NCBI RefSeq assembly: GCF_016745095.1
Contig: NZ_CP067087.1
Span: 624,501-688,500 of the forward strand
Length of the DNA: 64,000 nucleotides
DNA from: Croceicoccus sp. YJ47
Lineage (GTDB): Bacteria > Pseudomonadota > Alphaproteobacteria > Sphingomonadales > Sphingomonadaceae
Direction: 5' to 3'
The notes beneath the pieces were generated by a model. That model ran no database searches, was not told where the DNA came from, and was given only the letters and a program-made list of their open reading frames with translations. Positions 29,576-40,443 of this stretch are shown piece after piece; position 1 is the first letter of the stretch, and the number at the start of each line of letters is the position of its first letter. The position numbers were made by a program, and so were the translations under genes.

Positions 29576-30319
29576 TCAGTCGCGCTGCCCCATGAACATC
29601 AGCAGGAACTGGAACATGTTGATGAAATCGAGGTACAGCGAAAGCGCACCAAGGATCACCGCCTTGCCCATGAAATCCGTGCCGGCGAGCTGAAAATACT
29701 GACGCTTCAGCCGCTGCGTGTCATAGGCGGTCAGCCCTGCGAAAATCAGTACGCCGAGAAAGCTCACCGCCCACATCAGCGCCGCGCTCTGCAGGAAAAT
29801 GTTGATCACCGACGCGATCAGCAGGCCGATGACGCCCATGATGAGGAAGCTGCCCATGCCGGACAGGTCCTTCTTCGTGGTGTAGCCGAACAGGCTGAGG
29901 CCGGCGAACGCACCCGCGGTTGCAAAGAACGTCGCCGCGATCGACGCGCCGGTATAGACGGCAAAAATCGTCGACATCGACGCACCCATGAGCGCCGCGA
30001 ACGCCCAGAACAGGATCTGCAGCGTGCCTTGCGAAAAGCGGTTCGCGCCGAACGACATCGCAAAAACGATGGCCAGCGGCGACAGCACGATCAGCCACAT
30101 CAGCGGCGAAGTCATGATCGCCACGCCAAAGGCGGTGTTCGCCATGACGAATGCCACCACGCCGGTCAGCGCGACGCCCATCGCCATATAATTATAGATC
30201 GACAGCATGTATTTGCGCAGGCCTGCGTCAAAGCCCTCCCGCGCCTGCATACGCCCGTCGAGGCCCGTGGACGCGCCGAAGCCCGTCCGGGTGGGCTGGG
30301 GATCGTTCCAGTTTGCCAT
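29576..30319 (-). CDS. Bax inhibitor-1 (YccA/YbhL-like) membrane protein
   Basis: Encodes 247 aa with seven hydrophobic segments and the family motifs LRKYMLSIYNYMAMGVALTG, FGYTTKKDLSGMGS and GLTAYDTQRLK. It is inner-membrane. Relatives are linked to FtsH modulation and calcium leak, but no biochemical role can be read from the sequence. It is followed by a strong terminator. Confidence 0.9.
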   Translation of the reverse strand: MANWNDPQPTRTGFGASTGLDGRMQAREGFDAGLRKYMLSIYNYMAMGVALTGVVAFVMANTAFGVAIMTSPLMWLIVLSPLAIVFAMSFGANRFSQGTLQILFWAFAALMGASMSTIFAVYTGASIAATFFATAGAFAGLSLFGYTTKKDLSGMGSFLIMGVIGLLIASVINIFLQSAALMWAVSFLGVLIFAGLTAYDTQRLKRQYFQLAGTDFMGKAVILGALSLYLDFINMFQFLLMFMGQRD

Positions 30320-30481
30320 TGTGTCCTAACTCCTCTGCCAACCCGCGACAAGGCGGGCCGTTGCATGCAATATCGGCCCGATCGCCCCCGAATTCAAGGG
30401 AAACCGGGCTACGACGACCTTGCGTTACAATCGGATACCAACGGGAAACAAATGTTTAACGCCGGTATCGTTTCGGCCGGT

Positions 30482-31297
30482 TCAGGCCTCTTTGGCCATC
30501 GCGATGCTGCGATCGCGCGCGTTGCGCAGCGTATCGGTCATCAAGGTCAGCATGCGGTCGTTTTCATCGAGCGTGTCCAGCCCGGCCTGCGTCACCCCGC
30601 CCGGCGATGCGACGCGGCGCGCCAGTTCGCCCGGCGAATGTTCGCTGTTCGCGGCAAGCGCGGCGGACCCTTCGACTGTGGCGAGCGCGAGCCGATCGGC
30701 CTGTTCGCGCGGCAGGCCAAGCTCGGTCGCGGCCTTGGCAAGCGAATCGATGAAGCGATAGACGAAGCCCGGCCCCGATCCGGCGAGGGCCGTGACGAGA
30801 TCGAACAGGCTTTCATCCGGCAGCCATTCGCCCTGCCCCAGCGGCGCGGCGAGCGCATCGACCATGGCGCGCTGTTCGTCGCCGACATCCTTGCCGACGA
30901 GTGCGAGCGGCGATTTGCCGAGCGCCGCCGACAGGTTCGGCATGACGCGCACGATACCGCCCGCGCGCGGAAATTTCGACGCCAGCGTATCGAGCTGCGT
31001 CCCCGCCAGGATCGACAGCACGACCGTGTCACTCCCGATGAGCGGTTCGATGTCCGGCGCATTGTCGTTGAGCATCTGCGGCTTGATGCCGAGCATCACC
31101 GCATCGAACGTCTCGCCCTTGGGAAGTTCCTTGAGCAGGCGCACGCCATCGGGCGCATCCTCGCGATAGGGGTCCGCGATGGTGAAGATCGCCGGATCCA
31201 CCCCCCCTGCGAGCCAGCCGTCCAGCATGGCACCCGCCATGTTGCCGCAACCGATCAACAGCATCGAGCCGGGTGTTTTCGTCGTCATCACGTTCAT
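30482..31297 (-). CDS. proC: pyrroline-5-carboxylate reductase
   Basis: Encodes 271 aa. The Rossmann motif LLIGCGNMAGAML lies at the N-terminus, and the C-terminal dimer domain carries ALAGSGPGFVYRFIDSL and RVASPGGVTQAGL. It catalyses the last step of proline synthesis with NAD(P)H. Start 31297 is chosen (ATG 31288 is possible). It follows the YbjN gene by five bases, so the two are cotranscribed. Confidence 0.93.
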   Translation of the reverse strand: MNVMTTKTPGSMLLIGCGNMAGAMLDGWLAGGVDPAIFTIADPYREDAPDGVRLLKELPKGETFDAVMLGIKPQMLNDNAPDIEPLIGSDTVVLSILAGTQLDTLASKFPRAGGIVRVMPNLSAALGKSPLALVGKDVGDEQRAMVDALAAPLGQGEWLPDESLFDLVTALAGSGPGFVYRFIDSLAKAATELGLPREQADRLALATVEGSAALAANSEHSPGELARRVASPGGVTQAGLDTLDENDRMLTLMTDTLRNARDRSIAMAKEA

Positions 31298-31301
31298 AAT
31301 C

Positions 31302-31790
31302 TCAAGCTTCTCCTGCGGCATCGACGAGCGCGGATTGCAAGGCCGTCTGCGCGTCGCGATCGCCCCATAAAACGAATTGAAACGCCGGATAGAACCGGTC
31401 GCATTCCTCGACGGCCACCTCCACGGCGGTCTGCGCCTGTGACAGGCTAAGTAAGCCATCATCGCCCAGCATCAACCCGTGGCGGTAAAGCAGGACCGAT
31501 CCGTTGGACCAGATATCGAAATGACCCAGCCACAATTGTTCGTTCACCAGGGTCATCAATTCGAACATCGTAACCCGCTTGTCCTGCGGCACGCGCGTTT
31601 CGGGCAGGCACAGCAATTGAAGCACGTTATCCTCGTGCCGCCAGATCGCGCGCAGCTGATACTTGGCCCAGGCGCCCTGCACCTCGCCGCTGATCTCGTC
31701 CTCGCCGATGAGTTCGTAGGGCCAGCTGCGCGCCTCGAAGAGCGACATCAGCATGTCGACGGGGGCCAGCTCCTCCTGGGTGCTCATCAT
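31302..31790 (-). CDS. YbjN domain-containing protein
   Basis: Encodes 162 aa, almost all a YbjN-type sensory-transduction-like domain (PYELIGEDEISGEVQGAWAK, LPETRVPQDKRVTMFELMTL, WSNGSVLLYRHGL). YbjN proteins are chaperone-like relatives of type III secretion chaperones, with no fixed activity. Gene order ybjN-proC is common in sphingomonads. ATG 31790 follows AGGACGC. Confidence 0.88.
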   Translation of the reverse strand: MMSTQEELAPVDMLMSLFEARSWPYELIGEDEISGEVQGAWAKYQLRAIWRHEDNVLQLLCLPETRVPQDKRVTMFELMTLVNEQLWLGHFDIWSNGSVLLYRHGLMLGDDGLLSLSQAQTAVEVAVEECDRFYPAFQFVLWGDRDAQTALQSALVDAAGEA

Positions 31791-31989
31791 TTTGCGTCCT
31801 GTCGTCATCGTCGCTCCCGCCGCATGGATCGCCCGCCCCGCGCGTGATGCGGGGCCAGCCTTCATGCTCGTGCCCTGCCGCACCCCCGCTTGCCAATCCG
31901 CGCCCCATGCCGCACCGGGGCATAACCCCACACAGCTGTGCAGACCATGTGGAAAACGACCCTCCCTGTGCCGGGATGGGTCGCATCGG

Positions 31990-32895
31990 TCATTCGCCCC
32001 TGCTGCGCCGGGCGCGTCGCCGCGATGCTTTCGCCCTGTCGGAGCGTGCCCTGTCGGAGCGTGCTTGCGGATCGGCAGCGATCGCGTCCATGCGCGGGAA
32101 ACGCCCGAAGGTGGCCGCGGCGACCTGCTGCGCATTGCTCAGCCTCGGCATGACCCGCATATAGGGCGAAATCTGCGCGGCGAGTTCGGCCGGCAAGACC
32201 GTGCCGAGCAGTGCGACCGCCTCGCGCTCGTTCCCGCTGATGGCGAGCATGAAGGCCCGCGTGCGCCAACCCGAAAGGTCCTGCCGTTCGAGCAGCGGAC
32301 GCAATACGGCATCGCCGGCGGCAAAATCGCCCCCGACGGCAAGGCTGAGCGCGTGGCGCCGGGTCAGCTCGTCCGCGACGTAATTATTGGGCGGAACGTC
32401 GCGCTGCTGCAGCAATTGCGCGGCAATCCGGTAGTAATACTGGGCCGAGGGCTGATCCCCGATGAGGTCGTAGGCGAGCGCGCGATCCGCGGCGAGATCG
32501 GCGACGGGCGCGCCATTGGCCTCGGCCTTCGCGAACTGGTCGAGCGCGGCCTGCGGCTCGCCCCGCAAGGCGAGGATCGCCGCCCGCACGGATGCAATGA
32601 CAGGATCCGCCGGTGCGTGCTTCTCCGCTTCCTCGACATAGGTCAGCGCCGCTTCCGGATCGCCCAGCCGCACCGCCGCCACCGCAGCCTCGCGCAGCGC
32701 CCCCAGATTGTCGGGATCGCGCAGGAGCACCGCGCGCGCATCCGTCAACGCGATCTGATCCGGGCCGGGCAGCGGCTGCACCACCGGCACGGCCGCGACC
32801 GGCGAAACCGCGACGCCAGCGCCCGCCCCCACCGTCAGAACGGCGGCCAGGACCGGGCGCAGGCGGCGCGCCATGCCGGCGGAAAAGCCACGCAT
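31990..32895 (-). CDS. secreted TPR-repeat protein downstream of ftsZ
   Basis: Encodes 301 aa from ATG 32895, four bases after the ftsZ stop (ATG 32874 is the alternative). The signal peptide ends SPVAAVP. Tetratricopeptide-like repeats follow (LLRDPDNLGALREAAVAAVR, LGDPEAALTYVEEAEKHAP, ALRGEPQAALDQFAKAEANG). The C-terminus is a basic Arg/Ser tail (RSDRARSDRAK). Periplasmic scaffold or division-associated function is plausible from position only. It is the last gene of the dcw transcript. Confidence 0.78.
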   Translation of the reverse strand: MRGFSAGMARRLRPVLAAVLTVGAGAGVAVSPVAAVPVVQPLPGPDQIALTDARAVLLRDPDNLGALREAAVAAVRLGDPEAALTYVEEAEKHAPADPVIASVRAAILALRGEPQAALDQFAKAEANGAPVADLAADRALAYDLIGDQPSAQYYYRIAAQLLQQRDVPPNNYVADELTRRHALSLAVGGDFAAGDAVLRPLLERQDLSGWRTRAFMLAISGNEREAVALLGTVLPAELAAQISPYMRVMPRLSNAQQVAAATFGRFPRMDAIAADPQARSDRARSDRAKASRRRARRSRGE

Positions 32896-32899
32896 GCGC

Positions 32900-34492
32900 T
32901 TAACGATTGTTGCGACCCAGGAAGCGCGGGATGTTGAGTGCGCCATCGTCATCGTCGTCATCTTCGAGATCGACACGGCAGTTGTCGCGGCGGGGCGCAT
33001 CGCGGCTTTCGTCGCGGCGGTCGTCCCGTCCGCGCGAAAGATTGGCCATGCGCTCGAACAAGGTGCTGCCGCCGCCCGAACTGCGCGGGGCCGGCGCCGG
33101 ACGCGCCGGTGCGGGTGTGGGAGCAACGTCTTCGGGCGGGGTCAGGCGGTCGGGAGCCGGCGCGGGCGGCGGCGTGTGCCGGGGGGCGGGCTCTGCCTCC
33201 ATCCCGCCAAGCTGCAATTCGTCGCTCGCGTCGGCGGGCGGCGGAATATCGGCCTGCTGATCGAGATTGAGTTCGAGCGGTTCGTCGTCGTGCGCATCCT
33301 CGGCGAAACCGTGGTCGGTGCCGGGCGCCTTCAACTCGCGATCATCGGCAGGGTCGGGCAGGCCGGCGCCACCATCCTGTGCCGCGCTGCGCGTTTCGGC
33401 CACCGGTGCGGGCGGCGCGGCGGGTGCGGGTGCGGGTGCTGGTGCGGGGGACGAGCCGGGATGGACCGGGGCACGGCCCGACCCCATGGAGAAACCCTTC
33501 ACCGCGGGCGATTCCTGGCGGTCGGCGCTCTGATCGATGCCGGTCGCGACGACCGACACGCGAATCTTGCCCTCAAGATCGGGATTGAAGGCCGAACCCC
33601 AGATGATGTTCGCATCCGGATCGACGAGATCGCGGATATGGTTGGCCGCCTCGTCCACTTCCATGAGGCGCATGTCCTCGCCGCCGATGATCGACACGAT
33701 GACGCCCTTTGCGCCCTGCATCGACACCCCGTCGAGCAGGGGGTTGGCGATGGCCTTTTCCGCGGCTTCGAGCGCGCGATTGTCGCCCTCGCCCTCGCCC
33801 GTGCCCATCATGGCCTTGCCCATCTCGCCCATGACCGAACGCACGTCGGCAAAGTCAAGATTGATGAGGCCCGGCATCACCATGAGATCGGTGATCGACC
33901 GGACGCCCTGCTGCAACACCTCGTCGGCGAGGAGGAAGGCTTCCTTGAACGTGGTGTCGGGGCTGGCGACCAGGAAGAGGTTCTGGTTCGGAATGACGAT
34001 CAGCGTGTCGACGTGCTTCTGCAATTCCTCGATGCCCGCGTCGGCGGCGCGCATGCGGCGATTGCCCTCGAACATGAACGGCTTCGTGACCACGCCCACG
34101 GTCAGCACGCCCTTTTCGCGCGCGGCCTTGGCGATGACCGGCGCCGCGCCCGTGCCGGTGCCGCCGCCCATGCCCGCGGCGATGAAGCACATGTGCACGC
34201 CCTCCAGCATGCGGTCGATCTCGCCGATGGTTTCCTCCGCCGCCGCGCGGCCGACCTCGGGACGTGCGCCCGCGCCCAACCCTTGCGTGATTTCGGGGCC
34301 AAGCTGGATCCGGTCCTCCGCGATGGAGGAATTCAGCGCCTGCGCGTCGGTATTCACGACGACGAAATCGACGCCCTCGATCTCCGAACGGATCATGTTG
34401 GCGATGGCGTTATTGCCGGCGCCGCCGACGCCGATCACGGTGATGCGGGGGCGAAGCTCCTCAACCGCCGGCGGACCGATATTGATGCTCAT
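32900..34492 (-). CDS. ftsZ: cell division protein FtsZ
   Basis: Encodes 530 aa. The tubulin-like GTPase is intact: GVGGAGNNA, the signature [10 protein letters not shown], and the catalytic T7 loop [12 protein letters not shown] very long Pro/Ala-rich linker follows (about 330-480), then a conserved [11 protein letters not shown] segment and the C-terminal peptide [10 protein letters not shown] that binds FtsA. GGAG lies six bases before the ATG. The 199-base gap to ftsA may hold a promoter. Confidence 0.97.
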   Translation of the reverse strand: MSINIGPPAVEELRPRITVIGVGGAGNNAIANMIRSEIEGVDFVVVNTDAQALNSSIAEDRIQLGPEITQGLGAGARPEVGRAAAEETIGEIDRMLEGVHMCFIAAGMGGGTGTGAAPVIAKAAREKGVLTVGVVTKPFMFEGNRRMRAADAGIEELQKHVDTLIVIPNQNLFLVASPDTTFKEAFLLADEVLQQGVRSITDLMVMPGLINLDFADVRSVMGEMGKAMMGTGEGEGDNRALEAAEKAIANPLLDGVSMQGAKGVIVSIIGGEDMRLMEVDEAANHIRDLVDPDANIIWGSAFNPDLEGKIRVSVVATGIDQSADRQESPAVKGFSMGSGRAPVHPGSSPAPAPAPAPAAPPAPVAETRSAAQDGGAGLPDPADDRELKAPGTDHGFAEDAHDDEPLELNLDQQADIPPPADASDELQLGGMEAEPAPRHTPPPAPAPDRLTPPEDVAPTPAPARPAPAPRSSGGGSTLFERMANLSRGRDDRRDESRDAPRRDNCRVDLEDDDDDDGALNIPRFLGRNNR

Positions 34493-34691
34493 GAAATTCT
34501 CCGGGACGAAAACCGTCGTCAGCGTTCAAAATTTAAGGCTGGCAAAATTATGGCGGGGTTTTGGCACAGAACAATTCATCGGGGCAAAGGGATAATGCAG
34601 ATTTCCACACCCCAAAAAGCAGCACGGCGTGCCTTTGTCGCGCGCCTGCCCCGCTCCGTCGCGAAGGGCGGACCGGCCCCGCCATCCGCCC

Positions 34692-35957
34692 TCAGAAATA
34701 TTCACGCACCGCGCGCACCATCCGCGCGAGCAGGTTGCGCCCGCCGCCCCTGGCCCCATCGCCGACCGACCCGTGCGCGCGTATGTCCACAGGATCGGCC
34801 GCCGCATGCAGCACCAGCCCGGCAAGGCTCGCAAATCCGGGCGTCGCATGGGCCTCGGGCAGGCCGGTCATCGCCGGCGCGCGGCCCGTGCGTACGGGCT
34901 TTGCCAGCGCCTGCTGCACATAATCGGCAAGTCCGGCCAGTTCCGCACCCCCGCCGGTGAGCACGATCTGCCGCCCGTTGCTTCCCCGCCCGGCCACGAA
35001 GCCCAGCGATTTCAGCGCCTTGGACACATCGTCGGTCCATCGGGCCAGCTGCCCGGTGATGACCGAGATCAGCTCTGCCCTCGGGATCATCTCCCCTCGG
35101 CCGGTGCTGTCCGCCGACAACGGTATCATCTCGCGGTTGTCGGTCGGGCTGGCGATCGCCGAACCATAGACGCATTTCAGCCGCTCTGCCTGCGCGCGGC
35201 GGATACCGAAGGCGGAGGCGACGGCATCGGTGATGTCGCCCGAACCATAGGGCAGCACGTCCATGCCGACGAGCATCCCGCCCGCATGGACGGAAATATG
35301 CGTGACCTCCGCCCCCATGTCGATGACCGCGACGCCGAGGTCGCGCTCCTCCTCGGTGAGGCAGGCGTGCCCGCTGGCGACCGCGGCACCGACGACGCCC
35401 GCGACTTCGAGATGCGCGCTCTGTACCGCCTCCATCAGATTGCGCAGCGGGCCGGTTTCCGCCTCCATCACGTGGATCGCGACCGAAAGCGTATCGGCAT
35501 GAAGCCCGCGCGGATTGGCGACGCCCTGCGCCTGGTCGAGGACGTAGAACGCCGGTTGCGCGTGGAGCACGGCGCGCTGCTCACCCGCTTCGGGAATGAT
35601 CTGATCGCGCGCATCGAGCAGCAGGTAATCGATGTCGTCCTGCTCGATCCGGCGTCCGCCGATCTCGATATCCACCTCGCGAATGGCGCTGGTGAGGCCG
35701 GCATTGGCGCATCCGATCCACACCGCATCGACCTGCACGTCGGCGGCGCGTTCGGCGCGTTCGATCGCATCGCGCACCGCATGGGTCGCTGCGTCCATGT
35801 CGGTGACATAGCCGCGCCGGATCCCGTCGGCGGCGCGGTGGCCCGAGCCCAGCACGATCATCTCGCCATCGCCGGTCAGCCCCGCAATCATGGCGGAGAT
35901 GCGGAAGCTGCCGATATTGATGGCGGCGAAAATCTTTTCGATACGCGGTGCGGGCAC
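34692..35957 (-). CDS. ftsA: cell division protein FtsA
   Basis: Encodes 421 aa from a GTG at 35957, in frame with IEKIFAAINIGSFRISAMIAG; GGAGG lies 11 bases upstream inside the ftsQ end. Actin-fold motifs are present: VAVIDMGAEVTHISV and IVLTGGGAELAGLADYV. The C-terminal amphipathic membrane helix (RNLLARMVRAVREYF) is clear. It anchors FtsZ to the inner membrane. Confidence 0.93.
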   Translation of the reverse strand: MPAPRIEKIFAAINIGSFRISAMIAGLTGDGEMIVLGSGHRAADGIRRGYVTDMDAATHAVRDAIERAERAADVQVDAVWIGCANAGLTSAIREVDIEIGGRRIEQDDIDYLLLDARDQIIPEAGEQRAVLHAQPAFYVLDQAQGVANPRGLHADTLSVAIHVMEAETGPLRNLMEAVQSAHLEVAGVVGAAVASGHACLTEEERDLGVAVIDMGAEVTHISVHAGGMLVGMDVLPYGSGDITDAVASAFGIRRAQAERLKCVYGSAIASPTDNREMIPLSADSTGRGEMIPRAELISVITGQLARWTDDVSKALKSLGFVAGRGSNGRQIVLTGGGAELAGLADYVQQALAKPVRTGRAPAMTGLPEAHATPGFASLAGLVLHAAADPVDIRAHGSVGDGARGGGRNLLARMVRAVREYF

Positions 35958-35964
35958 GGCGGGT

Positions 35965-36894
35965 TCAGCCTCCGTCCGCGTCGCGCGCGCGTTCCGCGGC
36001 AAGCTCGGCCTGCGCCTTCGCCCGGCCCGGCACGCGCATGTAGGTGCGGTCGGGCGCGCGCATGTCGAACACCGCGACCTGCCCGCCGAGCAGGCGATTG
36101 GTGCCGTCGTCGCGCGCAAAGGTGACGAGCGCATCGCGCGCCTCCTCGTCCCCTTCGGGCAGGGCGAGCACCTGCCCGGTCGCGAAGGTCAGGTTCCAGC
36201 GCCGGTTGCCGATCCATTCCGCGCCGCGCACCTGCGGCTTGAGCGCGGGCGCGATGTCGAGCAATTGCGCAAGGTCGATCGCCCGATCCTCCGCCCCCTC
36301 GCCCGACAGGACGAGCATTTTCTCCGCCCGGCCCCGCGGCACCGGCTCCAGCCTGTGGCCAGCGGGATCGATGAGCACGAATTCCTCGCCCTGGCGCAAC
36401 ACGGCATGCGGTTTGCGTTCCACCACGTCGATCACCAGCGCATCGGGCAATTGCCGCGACACGCGCGCATCCTGCACCCAGGGCAGCGCGACCAGATCGG
36501 CGCGCAGGCTGTCGAGATCGAGCAGCGGCATCGGCACGTTGCGCGCGGCGAGCGCCTTGGCATAGATCGCCTGCTCGTCCATGCGGTTCACGCCGCGCAC
36601 CTCGATCCGGTGCACGGCGAAACCGGCGCTGTCCGCCGCATCGGCCACGCGCGCGCGGATCATCTCGGGCACGCCGAGCAGGACGGCCAGCCCCCATGCC
36701 GCGATGGCGAGCGCCGCCGCGATCAGCAGCTGAAAGAATTTCTGCAAGCCGCGTTCGGAAACGGGCAGCACGCGCATGATCGCATCGGCCGCCCCCCCGG
36801 TGCGCGCCTTTGCCGTGTTGACGGCCTTGCGCTTGCCCTTGGCGGCGGCGGCGCGGCGCACGCCCTTTCCGCCGCGGCGGATGGTCGTGCTCAT
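35965..36894 (-). CDS. ftsQ: cell division protein FtsQ
   Basis: Encodes 309 aa. A basic cytoplasmic tail (residues 1-50, Lys/Arg-rich) and one membrane helix (LLIAAALAIAAWGLAVLLGV) lead into a periplasmic POTRA domain (IEVRGVNRMDEQAIYAKALA) and FtsQ beta domain (VVERKPHAVLRQGEEFVLID). The ATG overlaps the murB stop directly (ATGA), so no ddl gene fits between them. Confidence 0.92.
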   Translation of the reverse strand: MSTTIRRGGKGVRRAAAAKGKRKAVNTAKARTGGAADAIMRVLPVSERGLQKFFQLLIAAALAIAAWGLAVLLGVPEMIRARVADAADSAGFAVHRIEVRGVNRMDEQAIYAKALAARNVPMPLLDLDSLRADLVALPWVQDARVSRQLPDALVIDVVERKPHAVLRQGEEFVLIDPAGHRLEPVPRGRAEKMLVLSGEGAEDRAIDLAQLLDIAPALKPQVRGAEWIGNRRWNLTFATGQVLALPEGDEEARDALVTFARDDGTNRLLGGQVAVFDMRAPDRTYMRVPGRAKAQAELAAERARDADGG

Positions 36895-37859
36895 GCCCCC
36901 GCCTCCACCGGCTCGCCCGCGAAACGGCCGACGCGGCGGATTTCCCAGTCCAGCGTCACGCCCGAATGCGCCTTGACCCGGCGGCGCACCTCCTCGCCCA
37001 GCATTTCGATGTCGCGGCTCGTCGCCTCGCCCGTGTTGATGAGGAAATTGGTGTGCTTCTCGCTCACCTGTGCATCGCCGATGGCGAGACCGCGGCACCC
37101 CGCCGCATCGACGAGTTGCCAGGCCTTGTGCCCGTCGGGATTCTTGAACGTGGACCCGCCGGTTTTGGTGCGCAAAGGCTGGCTGTTTTCGCGCGCTTCG
37201 GCGATGCGGTCCATCTCGTCGCCAATGGCATCGGGGTCGCCCGGCGTGCCGCGGAACGTCGCGGCAGTGACGATCGCGCCATCGGGCAGGTCGGAATGGC
37301 GATAGCGATAGCCCATGTCACCGGGACCGAACGTGGCGGATGTCCCATCGCGCAGCACGACATCGCATGCGACGAAAATATCGGCCACCTCGCGCCCATA
37401 CGCGCCGCCGTTCATCCGCACGAACCCGCCGACCGTGCCGGGAATACCGCGCAGGAACTCCATGCCCGCAATGCCCGCATCGCGGGCGCTGCTCGCCGCC
37501 AGAATGCCGCTCGTCCCGCCGCCCATCCGCAGGGTCGTGGGGTCGAGCGCCTCCACCTCGGCGAAGGCCTTGCCCAGCCGCACGACGACGCCGTCCACGC
37601 CGCCATCGCGCACGATCATGTTGGAGCCGAGGCCAATTCCCATCACCGGCACCCAGCCGGGCAGCGCGGCGAGGAATTCGCACAGATCGTCAACATCGGC
37701 CTACTCGAACAGCAATTCGGCCGGTCCGCCCGTCTTGAACCAGGTATATTTGGCGAGCGGCGCCATCGCGCGCAATTTCCCGCGCGGCGCATCGATGGCG
37801 AACGCCCCGCCATTCAGCCGTATATCGAGACGACCCGCATGCGCGACCAGATCCGCCAT
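36891..37859 (-). pseudogene. murB: UDP-N-acetylenolpyruvoylglucosamine reductase, interrupted by in-frame TAG
   Basis: The full frame is 323 codons, usual for MurB, which reduces UDP-GlcNAc-enolpyruvate to UDP-MurNAc with FAD and NADPH. The FAD motifs are intact (TWFKTGGPAELL, GIGLGSNMIVRDGG, GIPGTVGG, FKNP). A TAG at 37701-37703 (codon 53) sits in LLFE-TAG-ADVDDL, where the family normally has Pro (FxPADxxDL). Since MurB is essential, this is most likely a base-calling error (CCG to TAG) or a read-through site. The start at 37859 shares one base with the murC stop. Confidence 0.85.
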
Positions 37860-39280
37860 CACGCGCCCCTTTGCGCCGCAACGGCATCGGCCAGCCCCGC
37901 GGCCCAGCGGGTGATGTCCCCCGCGCCCAGGCACACGATCATGTCGCCCGGCTCGACAACGCCGGCAAGCGTTGCGGCGAGTGCATCGGCATCCTCGACC
38001 ACGGAGGTCTGCCGATGGCCGCGATCCTTCAGCCCGGCGACAAGCGCATCGGCATCCACGCCCTCGATCGGCTCCTCGCTCGCGGCGTAGACCGGCGTGA
38101 CATAGACGATGTCGGCATCGTTGAAGGCGCTCTGAAACTCCTCCATATGGTCGCGCAGGCGGGAGTAGCGATGCGGCTGCGCCACCGCGATCACCCGGCC
38201 CGTCGCCCCTTCGCGCGCGGCGGACAACACGGCGCGGATTTCCACCGGGTGGTGACCGTAATCGTCGATCACGATCGCTGGTTCGCCGCCGGTCGCGATC
38301 TCGCCCACCTTGGTAAAGCGTCGCTTGACCCCGCCGAACCGGGCAAACCCGTCGCGCACCGTTTCGAACGGGCATTGCATTTCGACGGCGACGGCAATCG
38401 CGGCCAGCGCGTTCTGCACATTATGGCGGCCCGGCATCGGCAATTCGATGCCCTCGATCCGTTCGGCGCTGCCGTCGCGGTGGCGGATGGCGACGTCGAA
38501 CCGATTGCCGCCGGGCACCGGGGTCACGTTCTCGCCGCGGATGTCGGCCTGCGCGCTGAAGCCATAGGTGACGACGCGGCGGTCGCGGATCTTCGGCAGG
38601 ATCGCCTGCACCTCCGGATGGTCGAGGCACAGCACGGCGGCGCCGTAGAACGGCACGTTCTCGATGAATTCGACGAAGGCGTTCTTCACATTGTCGAAGC
38701 TGCCGTAATGGTCGAGATGTTCGGGGTCGATATTGGTGACGACCGCGATCGTCCCGTCGAGGCGGAGGAAGCTGCCGTCGCTTTCATCGGCCTCCACCAC
38801 CATCCATTCGCTGGTGCCGACGCGCGCGTTGGAGCCGTAGCTGTTGATGATGCCGCCATTGATGACGGTGGGGTCCACACCCCCGGCGTCGAGCAGGGCG
38901 GCGACCATCGATGTCGTCGTCGTCTTCCCATGGGTGCCGGCGACCGCGACGGTGCGTTTCAATCGCATCAGCTCGGCCAGCATTTCGGCGCGCCTGACCA
39001 CAGGGATCCGGTTTTCGAGCGCGGCGACAACTTCCGGATTGTTGCGGCGGATCGCGGTGGAGGTGACGAGCACGGCGGCGCCCGCGACATTTTCCGCTTT
39101 CTGCCCGATCATCACCGGGATGCCTTTTTTGCGCAGCCCCTCGATCACGTGCCCTTCGGAAATGTCCGAACCCTGCACGTCATAGCCGAGGTTGTGCATG
39201 ACCTCGGCAATGCCGGACATGCCGATTCCGCCGATCCCTGCAAAATGGATGGTGCCGATGTCTGTGCCGACGCCCTTCAT
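37859..39280 (-). CDS. murC: UDP-N-acetylmuramate--L-alanine ligase
   Basis: Encodes 473 aa. N-terminal [12 protein letters not shown] (UDP-binding), P-loop [21 protein letters not shown], and C-terminal [10 protein letters not shown] and QPHRYSR are all as in MurC. It adds L-Ala to UDP-MurNAc. ATGA overlap with murG. Confidence 0.97.
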   Translation of the reverse strand: MKGVGTDIGTIHFAGIGGIGMSGIAEVMHNLGYDVQGSDISEGHVIEGLRKKGIPVMIGQKAENVAGAAVLVTSTAIRRNNPEVVAALENRIPVVRRAEMLAELMRLKRTVAVAGTHGKTTTTSMVAALLDAGGVDPTVINGGIINSYGSNARVGTSEWMVVEADESDGSFLRLDGTIAVVTNIDPEHLDHYGSFDNVKNAFVEFIENVPFYGAAVLCLDHPEVQAILPKIRDRRVVTYGFSAQADIRGENVTPVPGGNRFDVAIRHRDGSAERIEGIELPMPGRHNVQNALAAIAVAVEMQCPFETVRDGFARFGGVKRRFTKVGEIATGGEPAIVIDDYGHHPVEIRAVLSAAREGATGRVIAVAQPHRYSRLRDHMEEFQSAFNDADIVYVTPVYAASEEPIEGVDADALVAGLKDRGHRQTSVVEDADALAATLAGVVEPGDMIVCLGAGDITRWAAGLADAVAAQRGA

Positions 39281-40443
39281 GCGCGCATCCCCCGCATTTC
39301 GCCGCGCGCGTCGGGCTGTTTCATGCGGATCACATCCATGAGCGGTGCGCCGCCGAACCCTTCGACCAGATCGGCAAGATCGCTTGCCGCGTCGGGGCGC
39401 CCGCAATTCCACATGGCATGGGCGGCGGCGGCGAGCGTTTCCGGGGTACGCGCAAGGTCGGCGACCTGCGCGGCCAGTTCCGCGGGCGTGAATTGCGGCT
39501 GCCGGATCGACCGCGCGCCGCCGGCGGCCACGATGTCGCGCACATTGGCGGCCTGGTGATCGTCGGTCGCGATAGGCAGCGGCACGAGGATCGCGGGGCG
39601 TCCCACCGCGGTCAGCTCCGCAATCGTCGATGCGCCCGCGCGTCCGATGAACAGATGCGCATCGGCGAGCCTTTGGGCCATATCCTCGAAATAGGTTCCG
39701 AGCTGTGCCGTGATGCCATGCGCGGCATAGGCGTCGCGCACCGCCTCCATATCCTCCGGTAAGCATTGCTGCGTCACGTGGAGCCGGCGCCGCAGCGCGT
39801 CCGGCAATTGCGCCAACCCGTCCGGCACCACCTGCGACAGCACGCGCGCACCCTGGCTCCCCCCGGTGACGAGGATGCGCAACGCCCCGTCCTCGGCATA
39901 TGCGGGAAAGGGCTGACTGCGCAGGTCCAGCACGGGCCCGCGCACCGGATTGCCGACGAGTTCGGCCCGCGCGCCCGCGCCCTTTGGCATGCGGTCGACC
40001 TGTTCATAAGCGGTCGCGACGATATTGGCATTGCGGGCAAGGAAACGGTTCACCCGCCCCAGCACCGCGTTCTGTTCATGGATGATCGACGGGATGCGGG
40101 CCGATTGCGCGGCCAGCAGCGCCGGCAATGCGGGATAGCCGCCAAAGCCGACGACCGCCGACGGTTCGAATTCGCGGAACAGGCGCAGCGCCATCTTGCG
40201 CCCCGACAGGATCGCGCCAATCCCCTTTATCTTCGCGAGGATGCCGCCATCCATCCGCCCCGCGGGCAGGACATGGGCCTTCATCGCATGCGGCATGCCG
40301 GGGATGGCCGCGCCGCGTTCGTCGGTGATGAGCGCGACCCGGTGTCCCCGCCCGATAAGTTCGGTGCCGAGCGCGAAGGCGGGGATGAGATGCCCGCCGG
40401 TTCCGCCCGCGGCCAGCACGTAGTGGCGCGAAGCCTTCGTCAT
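39277..40443 (-). CDS. murG: undecaprenyl-PP-MurNAc-pentapeptide GlcNAc transferase
   Basis: Encodes 388 aa. The glycosyltransferase G-loops [12 protein letters not shown] and [11 protein letters not shown], with [24 protein letters not shown], identify MurG, which forms lipid II at the inner membrane. The C-terminus has an extra ~15-residue tail ([15 protein letters not shown]). ATGA overlap with ftsW. Confidence 0.96.
   Translation of the reverse strand: MTKASRHYVLAAGGTGGHLIPAFALGTELIGRGHRVALITDERGAAIPGMPHAMKAHVLPAGRMDGGILAKIKGIGAILSGRKMALRLFREFEPSAVVGFGGYPALPALLAAQSARIPSIIHEQNAVLGRVNRFLARNANIVATAYEQVDRMPKGAGARAELVGNPVRGPVLDLRSQPFPAYAEDGALRILVTGGSQGARVLSQVVPDGLAQLPDALRRRLHVTQQCLPEDMEAVRDAYAAHGITAQLGTYFEDMAQRLADAHLFIGRAGASTIAELTAVGRPAILVPLPIATDDHQAANVRDIVAAGGARSIRQPQFTPAELAAQVADLARTPETLAAAAHAMWNCGRPDAASDLADLVEGFGGAPLMDVIRMKQPDARGEMRGMRA

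Noticed and set aside
31835-31855. Hairpin GCCCCGC/GCGGGGC as a terminator of the dcw operon
   Set aside because: The 7-bp stem has no following T-run on the minus strand.
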